A stretch of DNA of 64,000 bases, from positions 1 to 64,000 of the forward strand of contig CBDBUX010000019.1 in NCBI GenBank assembly GCA_965212205.1. The letters run 5' to 3'. This document shows positions 1 through 8,715 of this stretch, in pieces. The notes under the pieces were generated by a model. The model worked only from the letters and a program-made list of their open reading frames with translations. It was not told the DNA's origin and ran no database searches. Both the position numbers and the translations under genes were made by a program. The stretch is from JAHEJJ01 sp965212205. Its GTDB lineage: Bacteria > Bacteroidota > Bacteroidia > Flavobacteriales > Flavobacteriaceae. Every line of letters starts with the position of its first letter. Positions within the stretch are counted from its first letter, which is position 1.

Positions 1-2606
1 TCAACCGTTTGAGAAGTCCATCTTCAATACCGACAGTAAGTACATTAGTACCTACGTCTACGCCTAAGCTCTCGATGTTCTGATCGTCTGTACTTCCTGT
101 ATTAAGCTCGTCAATGGCATCTTGTACATTAGTAGCTGTTAGCCCTGAGGCGGTATTGTCATACGGGTTTGAAGCCGCATTGGTGTCGATCGTTCTGGTG
201 GCTCCTGTCTCATCGGTATAAGTATAAGTGCCATCGGCGTTATCCACCAAAGTGGAGATCGATGTATCGGTGATAATAGTGGTGTTTCCTCCGGCATCGG
301 TAAAATCGTAAGTACCATCGCCATTATCCACCAGGGATACCGTACCGGCCGCTGCATTGATCTCGTCAATGGCATCCTGTACATTAGTAGCTGTTAGCCC
401 TGAGGCGGTATTGTCATACGGGTTTGAAGCCGCATTGGTGTCGATCGTTCTGGTGGCTCCTGTCTCATCGGTATAAGTATAAGTGCCATCGGCGTTATCC
501 ACCAAAGTGGAGATCGATGTATCGGTGATAATAGTGGTATTTCCTCCGGCATCGGTAAAATCGTAAGTACCATCGCCATTATCCACCAGGGATACCGTAC
601 CGGCTGCTGCATTGATCTCGTCAATGGCATCCTGTACATCTAGTAGCCGTTAGCCCTGAGGCGGTATTGTCATACGGGTTTGAAGCCGCATTGGTGTCGA
701 TCGTTCTGGTGGCTCCTGTCTCATCGGTATAAGTATAAGTGCCATCGGCGTTATCCACCAAAGTGGAGATCGATGTATCGGTGATAATAGTGGTATTTCC
801 TCCGGCATCGGTAAAATCGTAAGTACCGTCGCCATTATCCACCAGGGATACCGTACCGGCTGCTGCATTGATCTCGTCAATGGCATCCTGTACATCTAGT
901 AGCTGTTAGCCCTGAGGCGGTATTGTCATACGGGTTTGAAGCCGCATTGGTGTCGATCGTTCTGGTGGCTCCTGTTTCATTCGGTATAAGTATAGGTGCC
1001 ATCGGCGTTATCCACCAAAGTGGAGATCGATGGTATCGGTGATAATAGTGGTGTTTCCTCCGGCATCGGTAAAATCGTAAGTACCGTCACCATTATCCAC
1101 CAGGGATACCGTACCGGCTGCTGCATTGATCTCGTCAATGGCATCCTGTACATTAGTAGCTGTTAGCCCTGAGGCGGTATTGTCATACGGGTTTTGAAGC
1201 CGCATTAGTGTCGATCGTTCTGGTGGCTCCTGTCTCATCGGTATAAGTATAGGTGCCATCGGCGTTATCCACCAAAGTGGAGATCGATGTATCGGTGATA
1301 ATAGTGGTGTTTCCTCCGGCATCGGTAAAATCGTAAGTACCGTCGCCATTATCCACCAGGGATACCGTACCGGCTGCTGCATTGATCTCGTCAATGGCCG
1401 CCTGCACGTCTAGTAGCCGTTAGCCCTGAGGCGGTATTGTCATACGGGTTTGAAGCCGCATTGGTGTCGATCGTTCTGGTGGCTCCTGTCTCATCGGTAT
1501 AAGTATAGGTGCCATCGGCGTTATCCACCAAAGTGGAGATCGATGTATCGGTGATAATAGTGGTGTTTCCTCCGGCATCGGTAAAATCGTAAGTACCATC
1601 GCCATTATCCACCAGGGATACCGTACCGGCTGCTGCATTGATCTCGTCAATGGCATCCTGTACATTAGTAGCTGTTAGCCCTGAGGCGGTATTGTCATAC
1701 GGGTTTGAAGCCGCATTGGTGTCGATCGTTCTGGTGGCTCCTGTCTCATCGGTATAAGTATAGGTGCCATCGGCGTTATCCACCAAAGTGGAGATCGATG
1801 TATCGGTGATAATAAGTGGTGTTTCCTCCGGCATCGGTAAAATCGTAAGTACCATCGCCATTATCCACCAGGGATACCGTACCGGCTGCTGCATTGATCT
1901 CGTCAATGGCATCCTGTACATTAGTAGCTGTTAGCCCTGAGGCGGTATTGTCATACGGGTTTGAAGCCGCATTGGTGTCGATCGTTCTGGTGGCTCCTGT
2001 CTCATCGGTATAAGTATAAGTGCCATCGGCGTTATCCACCAAAGTGGAGATCGATGTATCGGTGATAATAGTGGTGTTTCCTCCGGCATCGGTAAAATCG
2101 TAAGTACCGTCGCCATTATCCACCAGGGATACCGTACCGGCTGCTGCATTGATCTCGTCAATGGCCGCCTGCACGTCTGTAGCCGTTAGCCCTGAGGCGG
2201 TATTGTCGTAGGATACTTCCGCTGCGGTTTGATCGTCTGTTCCGGCATTGTTGAGTGCAGAAAGGTCTACATTCACTGTATTTCCATCTTCAATGGTAAG
2301 GGTCAGCAGATTAGTGCCTGAATTAAAACTGAAGTTTTGAAGTTGCTGGTCATCAGAAGAGGTGAGTTCCCAGGAATCACCATCCCAGAAATATATGACA
2401 CCAGTATTGGTGTTTACATATATATCGCCTGTATCCGCCCCTGAAGGAGTAGTCCCTCCCGGCGCATTGACCGCGGTGCCGCTGAGTACTTCACAATTAC
2501 ATTGGTCCTGTAGCGTAACCGTTGTCTGTGAATAGGCAAAACCACCGATAAACAGCAGTAATAGTAATAATTTCTTGCCCATGGTTCTTTTTAACTTATA
2601 AGTCAT
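1..2606 (-). CDS. Exported tandem-repeat surface protein, partial and frameshifted
   Basis: The start at 2606 is followed by a signal peptide (hydrophobic run LLLLLLFIGGFAYS, ending near residue 23) and a unique N-terminal region with a predicted module around DDQQLQNFSF and IEDGNTVNVDLS. After it come near-identical 85-residue repeats containing YDNTASGLTAT, VDNGDGTYDFTDAGG and VDNADGTYTYTDETGA. Translation from 2606 stops at 1776, because one extra base near 1814 shifts the frame. Six further +1 insertions break the downstream repeats (near 641, 897, 980, 1032, 1193 and 1410), and a base seems missing near 18. The gene continues past the left edge. Repeat proteins of this style in Flavobacteriaceae are usually large secreted or surface proteins; the function is unknown. 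Either the gene is degenerate or the repeat consensus is wrong. The rest of the window reads cleanly, which favours the second. Confidence 0.75.
147..2200 (-). repeat. Eight tandem 255-bp coding repeats
   Basis: The anchor gaggcgg-tattgtc occurs at 147, 402, 658, 914, 1171, 1428, 1683, 1939 and 2194. Intervals are 255, 256, 256, 257, 257, 255, 256 and 255 bases, which equals eight 255-bp units plus exactly seven extra bases. Units differ at only a few positions. Each encodes an 85-residue unit when in frame. Confidence 0.95.
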
Positions 2607-3053
2607 TTCTTTGTCTTTAGGCCTGCAGTGCCTATTATCAAAAACAGAAAATGTGTAGAACACATTCCCGGTTCAGGAATTATTATCAACTTTAATTATG
2701 AAATGAGATAACCGATCCGCTGAAATACTGGGGGAAAATGGAAACTGAATGATCCTCGATCGTTAAGGATATTTTTTTTGGTTGGTCATTCAGTACTTCG
2801 GTCAAGTTATTCATAATTTGGGTGTTAAACTTCTATCTGCTTGTTAAACAGTATAATATCAACGTACAAATTTAAGTTTCAGCTTACCGGTGGAAAATAA
2901 ATGTTGTGTAATGGTGAAAATGCATTGTATAGGTGTCGAATTATGAGGTCATTCATCGATTTTTTTATAAAATCGGCTATGGTAGCTTATCGATCATCGC
3001 CCGAATAGCAACAGTTATCCGATGGCAGATGTAAGAAAAATCTCCAGAAGGTT
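2607..3053. other. Intergenic region of 447 bp
   Basis: No coding region was recognised. It holds the upstream region of the leftmost repeat gene, including the shared ACAACA element and a TAAATTTG -7 box (2867-2910), about 260 bp from that gene's start, which implies a long 5' leader. The part nearest 3053 is the 3' flank of the next gene, with an AT-rich weak hairpin near 2957-2975 that has no clear U-tract. Confidence 0.6.
2867..2910 (-). promoter_or_regulatory. Shared promoter-like element, copy 1
   Basis: On the minus strand TACACAACATTTATTTT (2910-2894) is followed by the -7 box TAAATTTG (2874-2867). The gap between ACAACA and the -7 box is 27 bp. The same arrangement precedes three further exported-protein genes. 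TAnnTTTG is the known -7 consensus of Bacteroidota primary sigma promoters; the role of the ACAACA block is inferred. Confidence 0.55.
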
Positions 3054-6000
3054 TTAATTGGGATTTACCCGGTAGGTAATCCTGCGATTGGTGACTACTG
3101 TACCAACCTGTATGGTCAATACTGCAGAATTTGAAATGGTTGTTGCACATACGTAGGTTACATCCGATATTACTGCCCGATATTGATTCCCATTTTCAGT
3201 TGTAGTGGGATTAGTGATGGTTAAAGTGCTCGTGTTTGTACCACTATAAATACCTGTATCTGTCAGATTAACCCAGGAACCACTAAATATTTGCCATTGG
3301 TAATTATCAGCATCCGGGCTATTAATACTTAAGCTGCCTATACAACCGGGACAAACAACGATGTCTATTGGTTGAATCGTAATTGATGGGGCCGCACCTG
3401 CTTCCTGGAAGTCATATACTAAGTTAGAATCTGCGTCTGCAGGTGATGTATATCCATCTGATCCTGAGGTGACTAATCCATTGCCGTCTACGGTCACTGG
3501 GGAGGTACCGAGTAAGCCATCGGAGTCATTATCTGTAAATCCTGCTTCAACAACGTCGTTACAGCCATCGTTATCACTGTCCAGCTCCAAACTATCAATG
3601 ATTCCATCACTATCTGAATCACATGAAGGAGCACGACTTGCAGCCCACAGAATTGCCTGAATTAAAAGGTCTTCTCCCAAAACATTAAAGCCTCCATTAG
3701 CATTGCCATGGGGTACTATAACTCTTCTCCCAGGAGCAATGCCTATGTCCATAGCATCGTCTTTTTCCCATACGGCCAGGGATACCTCACCATTGGGATG
3801 GGTCCCCAAAACGGTTCCAGAGGCCAGACTAATAGAATGATAAGAACCATCTCCAATATCATTATTCCCATAAGAGAGTCCAATTGTAATCGGATGTGTG
3901 TTATTAACTATAGCTAAAGTACTTGTAGCGCTGGATGCGCCAGATGTAGCCCCTAATAATTCGTCATATAATGCTGGTTCGCTGGTCACAACACCATTCG
4001 CTGTTGTGGCCATATTAGTTACATTAGTAAATGCAGTGCCACTAACCGCATCCTCATAGATAAAAGTTGCGTCATAATTATTTGCATCTCCACCCACTCC
4101 GTCATCGACTACAGTAACACTGTATCCTTGGGCCGTGAGCTTATCTATGACATTCTGTTCTTCCGCAGAGGCTGTACCCTGGGTTACCCATAAAATTGAA
4201 AACGGACATTCTACAGAATCTTGAATGCCATCATTATCATCGTCCCAGTCCGTTCTGTCGGCATTCCCATCACCATCCGAATCCGGGTAAACCGTTATAA
4301 ATACAGTGGCTGTATCTTGTTCGGAAGTAAAGGTACAGTTCGCATTGTCCCGTAAGGTATAAGTAAATGAGTCTGCTCCAATATACCCGGGGTCTGGTGT
4401 ATAGCTGATAGTCTGGTCACCATTGAGTATAGCTGTACCATTCGGGGGCTGAGTTATAGACAATACTTCAAGGGGCTCACCCTCCGGATCTGAATCCACT
4501 CCTGTACCATTGTCCACAAGAGGGTCAAAGGTCATATTACTATTTTCCATTACTGCAATATAATCATCCGCTGCTACGGGCGGCTGGTTCGCAGAATCTG
4601 GAAAAATATCCAATAGATTTATACTGCCGTTAAAATAATCGATTGGTCTCAGCTGTTGACGTACAATAACCCTCCCTCCAGAGGTCCTGGGATAGGATAC
4701 TTCTACAACGATAGGAACCAGCGGTCCACTGGGTAGTCCGAAGTGAATTCTGCCAGGAGCCTGTGTCCCATGACCATAGCCGCCATTCACTTCCCTCGTA
4801 CCTGATATTACATTGCCATCACAATCCAATATTTTTGAGGTGGCACCTACACCAAAACGTTCTTCGCTATTGATCAGGCCAAATGAATCCCTGTCCTCGG
4901 TAATATCGATGTATAGATGGTTAAATCTTGATAAAAAGCCCAGGTTATTTATATACAGGCGGTTGTTCCCTGTACGATTTACGTAGAGATCCAGATCGCC
5001 ATCCTGGTCAATATCAACAAAGGTACAGCCCTCGCCGGCAGCTGCGTTAAATGTCAGGCCAGAATCTATAAAGGTCATGGCACCCTGGTTATAATATAAT
5101 TTGCTGGTACTATTCCCTGTGAGAAATATGTCTATATCCCCATCATTATCCACATCACCACAGGCCAATCCTTCAATTTGCCCGGAGAAACTAATTGGTA
5201 TCCCCGTTGCAGCTCCTAAAGGCGTCCAGGTCCCGTCACCGTTGTTTCTATGAATTTGATTATTGCCGTTCTCGGTCCAGTAGAGGTCAAAATCCCCGTC
5301 GTTATCAAAATCGTAGAAAGCTACAGCTCCTTTATTGCTATTGTTGGCCTGATCTATATCCACTCCATTTTGGAAAGTGCCTCCCAGGTTGGTAAATAAA
5401 TCCACCTGGTCTCTTTTACGGACAACGATATCTACCCAGCCATCATCATTAAAATCCGTGGCCGAACCGTAGTCTCCGTCTGTTGCATCCTGGACCAATC
5501 CAAGTGGCCAGGTTGTTGGATCACCTACATTATAGGGAGGACTCGGACTGTCTGCTTTTCGTGTAACATGGGTAAAGTTTCCAGCACCATCGTTTTGCAA
5601 TATGTCTATACCAAAATTGTGGTTATCAACGAATATATCAAGGTCGCCATCTCCGTCGTAATCCAGGGCACCGGCACCCTCCGTATTCATGCCATCGGTC
5701 ATACTGGTAAACCGTTGATTAGGTGCTGTTCCCCCGGTACCATTTCCAAAGCGGTTGGTGGCAGGGTCCTGTAAATATATACGAACATCATTATGCTTGT
5801 TCCTAAACACATCGGGATACCCATCGTTGTTGAAGTCAACAAATAGGGCAGTCCTTTCCAATGTACCTGAAAGAAAATCCGGAGCTAATGTAGCTGTCTG
5901 ATCCGAAAACGACCCTCCGTCGTTCCTCATCAGGTAGCCCCTGCCATTCGTATTGATTACAAGGTCGAAATCTCCATCAAGGTCATAATCGGCCCAGGCG

Positions 6001-6161
6001 TGGCCCCCATCTTTGGTTCCTGCGACGTTTAAACTATAGGCGGCGGCGCTTTCTGTAAAGGTGGTTTGACCGAATAGACCGGAATACGACATGCCCAGCA
6101 GTAAGAAGAGGGTATAAAACCGAAAGGAAAACAAGGATATTGATGCTTTTGCTTGGGTCAT
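3054..6161 (-). CDS. Exported FG-GAP/VCBS and ASPIC/UnbV multidomain protein
   Basis: This is a 1035-residue exported protein. A signal peptide (about residues 1-31, ending LFGQ) is followed by about seven FG-GAP/VCBS-type calcium-binding repeats (D.D.DGD.D patterns, residues 50-420). Next come an ASPIC/UnbV-like module (about 430-520, FGVGATSKI and IHFGLPSG), a cadherin/Ig-like module with an ADDY start (about 530-625), thrombospondin-3-like aspartate repeats (DSDGDGN, DWDDDNDGI), a region of unknown fold, and a C-terminal Ig-like module. The last residues are TNRRITYRVNPN. Neither a gliding-motility-type CTD nor a standard type A sorting signal is visible. It is probably a surface or secreted adhesin-like protein. 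The C-terminal ~100 residues (CPGC, YQWQ, DTGIYSG, then the tail) are shared with the gene at 6394-8493. It is probably monocistronic, with the shared promoter-like element 88 bp upstream. Confidence 0.85.
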   Translation of the reverse strand: MTQAKASISLFSFRFYTLFLLLGMSYSGLFGQTTFTESAAAYSLNVAGTKDGGHAWADYDLDGDFDLVINTNGRGYLMRNDGGSFSDQTATLAPDFLSGTLERTALFVDFNNDGYPDVFRNKHNDVRIYLQDPATNRFGNGTGGTAPNQRFTSMTDGMNTEGAGALDYDGDGDLDIFVDNHNFGIDILQNDGAGNFTHVTRKADSPSPPYNVGDPTTWPLGLVQDATDGDYGSATDFNDDGWVDIVVRKRDQVDLFTNLGGTFQNGVDIDQANNSNKGAVAFYDFDNDGDFDLYWTENGNNQIHRNNGDGTWTPLGAATGIPISFSGQIEGLACGDVDNDGDIDIFLTGNSTSKLYYNQGAMTFIDSGLTFNAAAGEGCTFVDIDQDGDLDLYVNRTGNNRLYINNLGFLSRFNHLYIDITEDRDSFGLINSEERFGVGATSKILDCDGNVISGTREVNGGYGHGTQAPGRIHFGLPSGPLVPIVVEVSYPRTSGGRVIVRQQLRPIDYFNGSINLLDIFPDSANQPPVAADDYIAVMENSNMTFDPLVDNGTGVDSDPEGEPLEVLSITQPPNGTAILNGDQTISYTPDPGYIGADSFTYTLRDNANCTFTSEQDTATVFITVYPDSDGDGNADRTDWDDDNDGIQDSVECPFSILWVTQGTASAEEQNVIDKLTAQGYSVTVVDDGVGGDANNYDATFIYEDAVSGTAFTNVTNMATTANGVVTSEPALYDELLGATSGASSATSTLAIVNNTHPITIGLSYGNNDIGDGSYHSISLASGTVLGTHPNGEVSLAVWEKDDAMDIGIAPGRRVIVPHGNANGGFNVLGEDLLIQAILWAASRAPSCDSDSDGIIDSLELDSDNDGCNDVVEAGFTDNDSDGLLGTSPVTVDGNGLVTSGSDGYTSPADADSNLVYDFQEAGAAPSITIQPIDIVVCPGCIGSLSINSPDADNYQWQIFSGSWVNLTDTGIYSGTNTSTLTITNPTTTENGNQYRAVISDVTYVCATTISNSAVLTIQVGTVVTNRRITYRVNPN

Positions 6162-6220
6162 GAAATTAGACGGTTAACCATAAATATTGGTTTTCATATA
6201 TCTATAGTGTCTGCAGCATA

Positions 6221-6265
6221 CAAATATTTTGAATTGTGGGATGATGATAAAATAATTGTTGTATA
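6221..6265 (-). promoter_or_regulatory. Shared promoter-like element, copy 2
   Basis: On the minus strand TATACAACAATTATTTT (6265-6249) is followed after a 28-bp gap from ACAACA by AATATTTG (6228-6221), a near match to TAnnTTTG. It lies about 88 bp upstream of the start at 6161. It matches copies at 2867, 8550 and 12660. Confidence 0.5.
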
Positions 6266-6393
6266 TGCCCCAATATATAGTCCATAGCGTACTATAGTTG
6301 TTGTTTGAACAATATAATATCTCTTGTAACACATTAATTTTAAAGGACTTATATTCAATTTATTTCAGAAAAGTCTTACGTCTATTCCGCGCA

Positions 6394-8493
6394 TCAATTG
6401 GGATTGACACGAAGCGTAATTCGTCGGTTTGAGATCACGGTGTTTACGAGAATGGAAAGTGTGGCTGTTGAAGAAGTCGCCGGACCGCAGACATTGTTAT
6501 CGCTAAAAACCTGTACCCTATATTGAGCTCCTGCTTCTCCGGTAGTAACAGCGGTCAGGACCAAGGTGCTAGTTGTAGTTCCACTGTAAATCCCGGTATC
6601 GGTCAGATCAACCCATGAGCCTCCATCAAAGTATTGCCATTGATAGACATCGGTATCCGTAGCGGTAACTGTAAATGAAGTGTCACAACCAGGACAGGTT
6701 GTACTATCTGCTGGTTGTACTGTTATAACCGGAATTATTGCTTCTTGGTAGTCTTCAGTTCCATTTCCTCCACCATCCGCCGGTACCGAATAGCTAGCTG
6801 CAGTTACACGACCATTGGCATCTATTGTCGGTGGGGCTCCAAGGCCATAATACTCGTTGTCTCCTCCATCGGCATTTGAGTCGGCATAAGCCTCGTTGGC
6901 ATCGCTACAGCCGTCGTCATCGCTGTCGGTATCTAGATAATTTGGAGGAGGACTGGCATCTGTATCTGTAATTGCATAGTTCAATATTCCGCTTTCCGGT
7001 AGTGTTTCTACAATATCTGCCAGACCATTGAGTCCGAAAGGACTCACAATTACACCGTTGAGATGTGGCTGACTGTGTCCGGCTTCCACTGCATCATAAA
7101 TACCATCGTTGTCCGAATCGAGATCCAGATGATTGGCAATGCCGTCGGAGTCTGTGTCAATACCATAAGTTACCGGATTTACGTAGTTCGTAATACAGGC
7201 AAATTCGATGGCGTGTTGTCTTCCACCCGAGGAGGCACCCGGGACTCGGGCTACGGCTCCAACCCTTATGGAAATTTCGGATTTGGAATTGTAATTGACG
7301 CTAAAATTTACCTGAGGAAATGTATTACCGGCGCCCGGGTAGTCATTCGGGCCTGCTGTGCCGATAACCCAGGATCCATCTGTAGTCATGGTAAGTTCGG
7401 TTGGGTTGGAGGTCGTGTAGGTAGCCGGATTGTCTGCCCAATTCTGTTCTCCATAATTAGCCCCTCCGTCTATATCGTTAAAATTCATGAAAAACTTAGG
7501 GATTATTACCGGTGTAAAAAGCCCGGAGTCAACAAATTGAATATTGTATTCTATATAACCCTGATCGCCGATATTTGGAAAATTAAAGGCTGTTTGCGGT
7601 TTAAATGAGGCCGGATCTGCCGTATTATTATCAATATTAGCAACCGTGGCGTTATTTGTGGTAACGATAGTCACCAGGGCATCTGTTCCTGCTGTTATAT
7701 TGGCAATTCGATAGACAGCCCCCTGGGTCAGTGGTGTACCACTCACCAGAACTGCTGCAGTACTAAAATCCAATACCGTTTCTCCACCGCAGGGAGGTTG
7801 CGAATTACTAGCTACGGTATTGAGCTCGTTTATATCGGGAATTCCATCATTATCATTATCTAAATCCGCTTGATCGGGAACACCATCACCATCGCTGTCT
7901 GTGGTTGCCAGCGTACCTTGAACCAAAACATTGTCGATGGTATAATTTTCGTTGGATGCCGTATTGTGGAAGGTAGCACGAACCTCAAGAGAGGTACCGC
8001 TAAGGCCCGATATAATATAAGACGGGTTAATCGGTTGTGCAGCCGAACCAGAAGCGCTAACCACCGTTATCCAACCTCCGCCATCGATGCGGTAAGTAAG
8101 TGTAAAATTATCCTGAGCGCCTCCGCTATCTTCAAAATTGCCGACGTTGAATGCTCCAACATCGATACTAAAATTTACATTAACGTAGCCAGTAATATCT
8201 ATGGGGTTTGTAATCCATATCAGGGGATTGGCAAGTGTAGAGCCTGCCACATTTCTCGTATCACTTGCCAGGATAAGGCCTCCGGAGACGGCCGCCCCGG
8301 CCTGAGAATTCCAGATTACCGGAGAACTCCCTGTTCCAGTACCGGTAATGGTACCATTGGCGTAAGAGTTAAAGTCCTCCGACCAGATCGTAGTTTGCGC
8401 ACTTAGATTCTGTGCCATGAAAATAATCATGACAAAGAACGCCGTTCTTAATAGGGGGGGAACGCAGAATGTCGTTTTTACTACGGTCTGCAT
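6394..8493 (-). CDS. Exported multidomain protein with TSP3-like repeats and Ig-like C-terminus
   Basis: A 699-residue protein. It has an N-terminal signal peptide (hydrophobic FFVMIIFMAQNLSAQ, cleavage near residue 33), then a jelly-roll-like module (WSEDFNSYANG to DNVLVQG, about residues 36-190). Aspartate-rich thrombospondin-3-like repeats follow (DSDGDGVPD, DLDNDNDGIPD, and later DTDSDGIAN, DLDSDNDGIYD, DTDSDDDGCSD). The C-terminal Ig-like module contains CPGC, YQWQYFDGG and DTGIYSGTTTSTL, and the end is SNRRITLRVNPN. The C-terminal module and tail are clearly homologous to those of the gene at 3054-6161. No enzyme motif was seen. It is likely exported and surface-associated; its ligand is unknown. 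Confidence 0.85.
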   Translation of the reverse strand: MQTVVKTTFCVPPLLRTAFFVMIIFMAQNLSAQTTIWSEDFNSYANGTITGTGTGSSPVIWNSQAGAAVSGGLILASDTRNVAGSTLANPLIWITNPIDITGYVNVNFSIDVGAFNVGNFEDSGGAQDNFTLTYRIDGGGWITVVSASGSAAQPINPSYIISGLSGTSLEVRATFHNTASNENYTIDNVLVQGTLATTDSDGDGVPDQADLDNDNDGIPDINELNTVASNSQPPCGGETVLDFSTAAVLVSGTPLTQGAVYRIANITAGTDALVTIVTTNNATVANIDNNTADPASFKPQTAFNFPNIGDQGYIEYNIQFVDSGLFTPVIIPKFFMNFNDIDGGANYGEQNWADNPATYTTSNPTELTMTTDGSWVIGTAGPNDYPGAGNTFPQVNFSVNYNSKSEISIRVGAVARVPGASSGGRQHAIEFACITNYVNPVTYGIDTDSDGIANHLDLDSDNDGIYDAVEAGHSQPHLNGVIVSPFGLNGLADIVETLPESGILNYAITDTDASPPPNYLDTDSDDDGCSDANEAYADSNADGGDNEYYGLGAPPTIDANGRVTAASYSVPADGGGNGTEDYQEAIIPVITVQPADSTTCPGCDTSFTVTATDTDVYQWQYFDGGSWVDLTDTGIYSGTTTSTLVLTAVTTGEAGAQYRVQVFSDNNVCGPATSSTATLSILVNTVISNRRITLRVNPN

Positions 8494-8549
8494 GTTGTAG
8501 AAACTGGCTTAGGTGTTGACAATCAGCTCAGTATCGCACTCTCGTGAAG

Positions 8550-8594
8550 TAAAGATCAATTAAACCTTTTTGGATAGAAAATAAATGTTGTGTA
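8550..8594 (-). promoter_or_regulatory. Shared promoter-like element, copy 3
   Basis: On the minus strand TACACAACATTTATTTT (8594-8578) is identical over 17 bases to copy 1. After a 28-bp gap from ACAACA comes GATCTTTA (8557-8550), the weakest of the four -7-like boxes. It lies about 84 bp upstream of the start at 8493. Confidence 0.45.
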
Positions 8595-8715
8595 GCAACC
8601 CTGCTGATGGGTATAATATACCATTCGTGTGGTCAGTGACGGTATTGATGAGCTTTAAGTATTTGTAATTGAAGCACTTATTGTAAGAAAATACCAATAA
8701 AATTGCCCTTGGGCA

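Noticed and set aside
139..2161. Repeated 81-residue open frames rich in Trp, Pro and Met in the array
   Set aside because: They are out-of-frame shadows of the real repeat and lack any independent signal.
147..2200. The regular array at the left end as a CRISPR or satellite
   Set aside because: Unit length is 255 bp with no spacers, and units translate to a consistent 85-residue protein repeat.
2957..2975. AT-rich hairpin as a terminator of the gene ending at 3054
   Set aside because: There is no U-tract on the minus strand after the stem.
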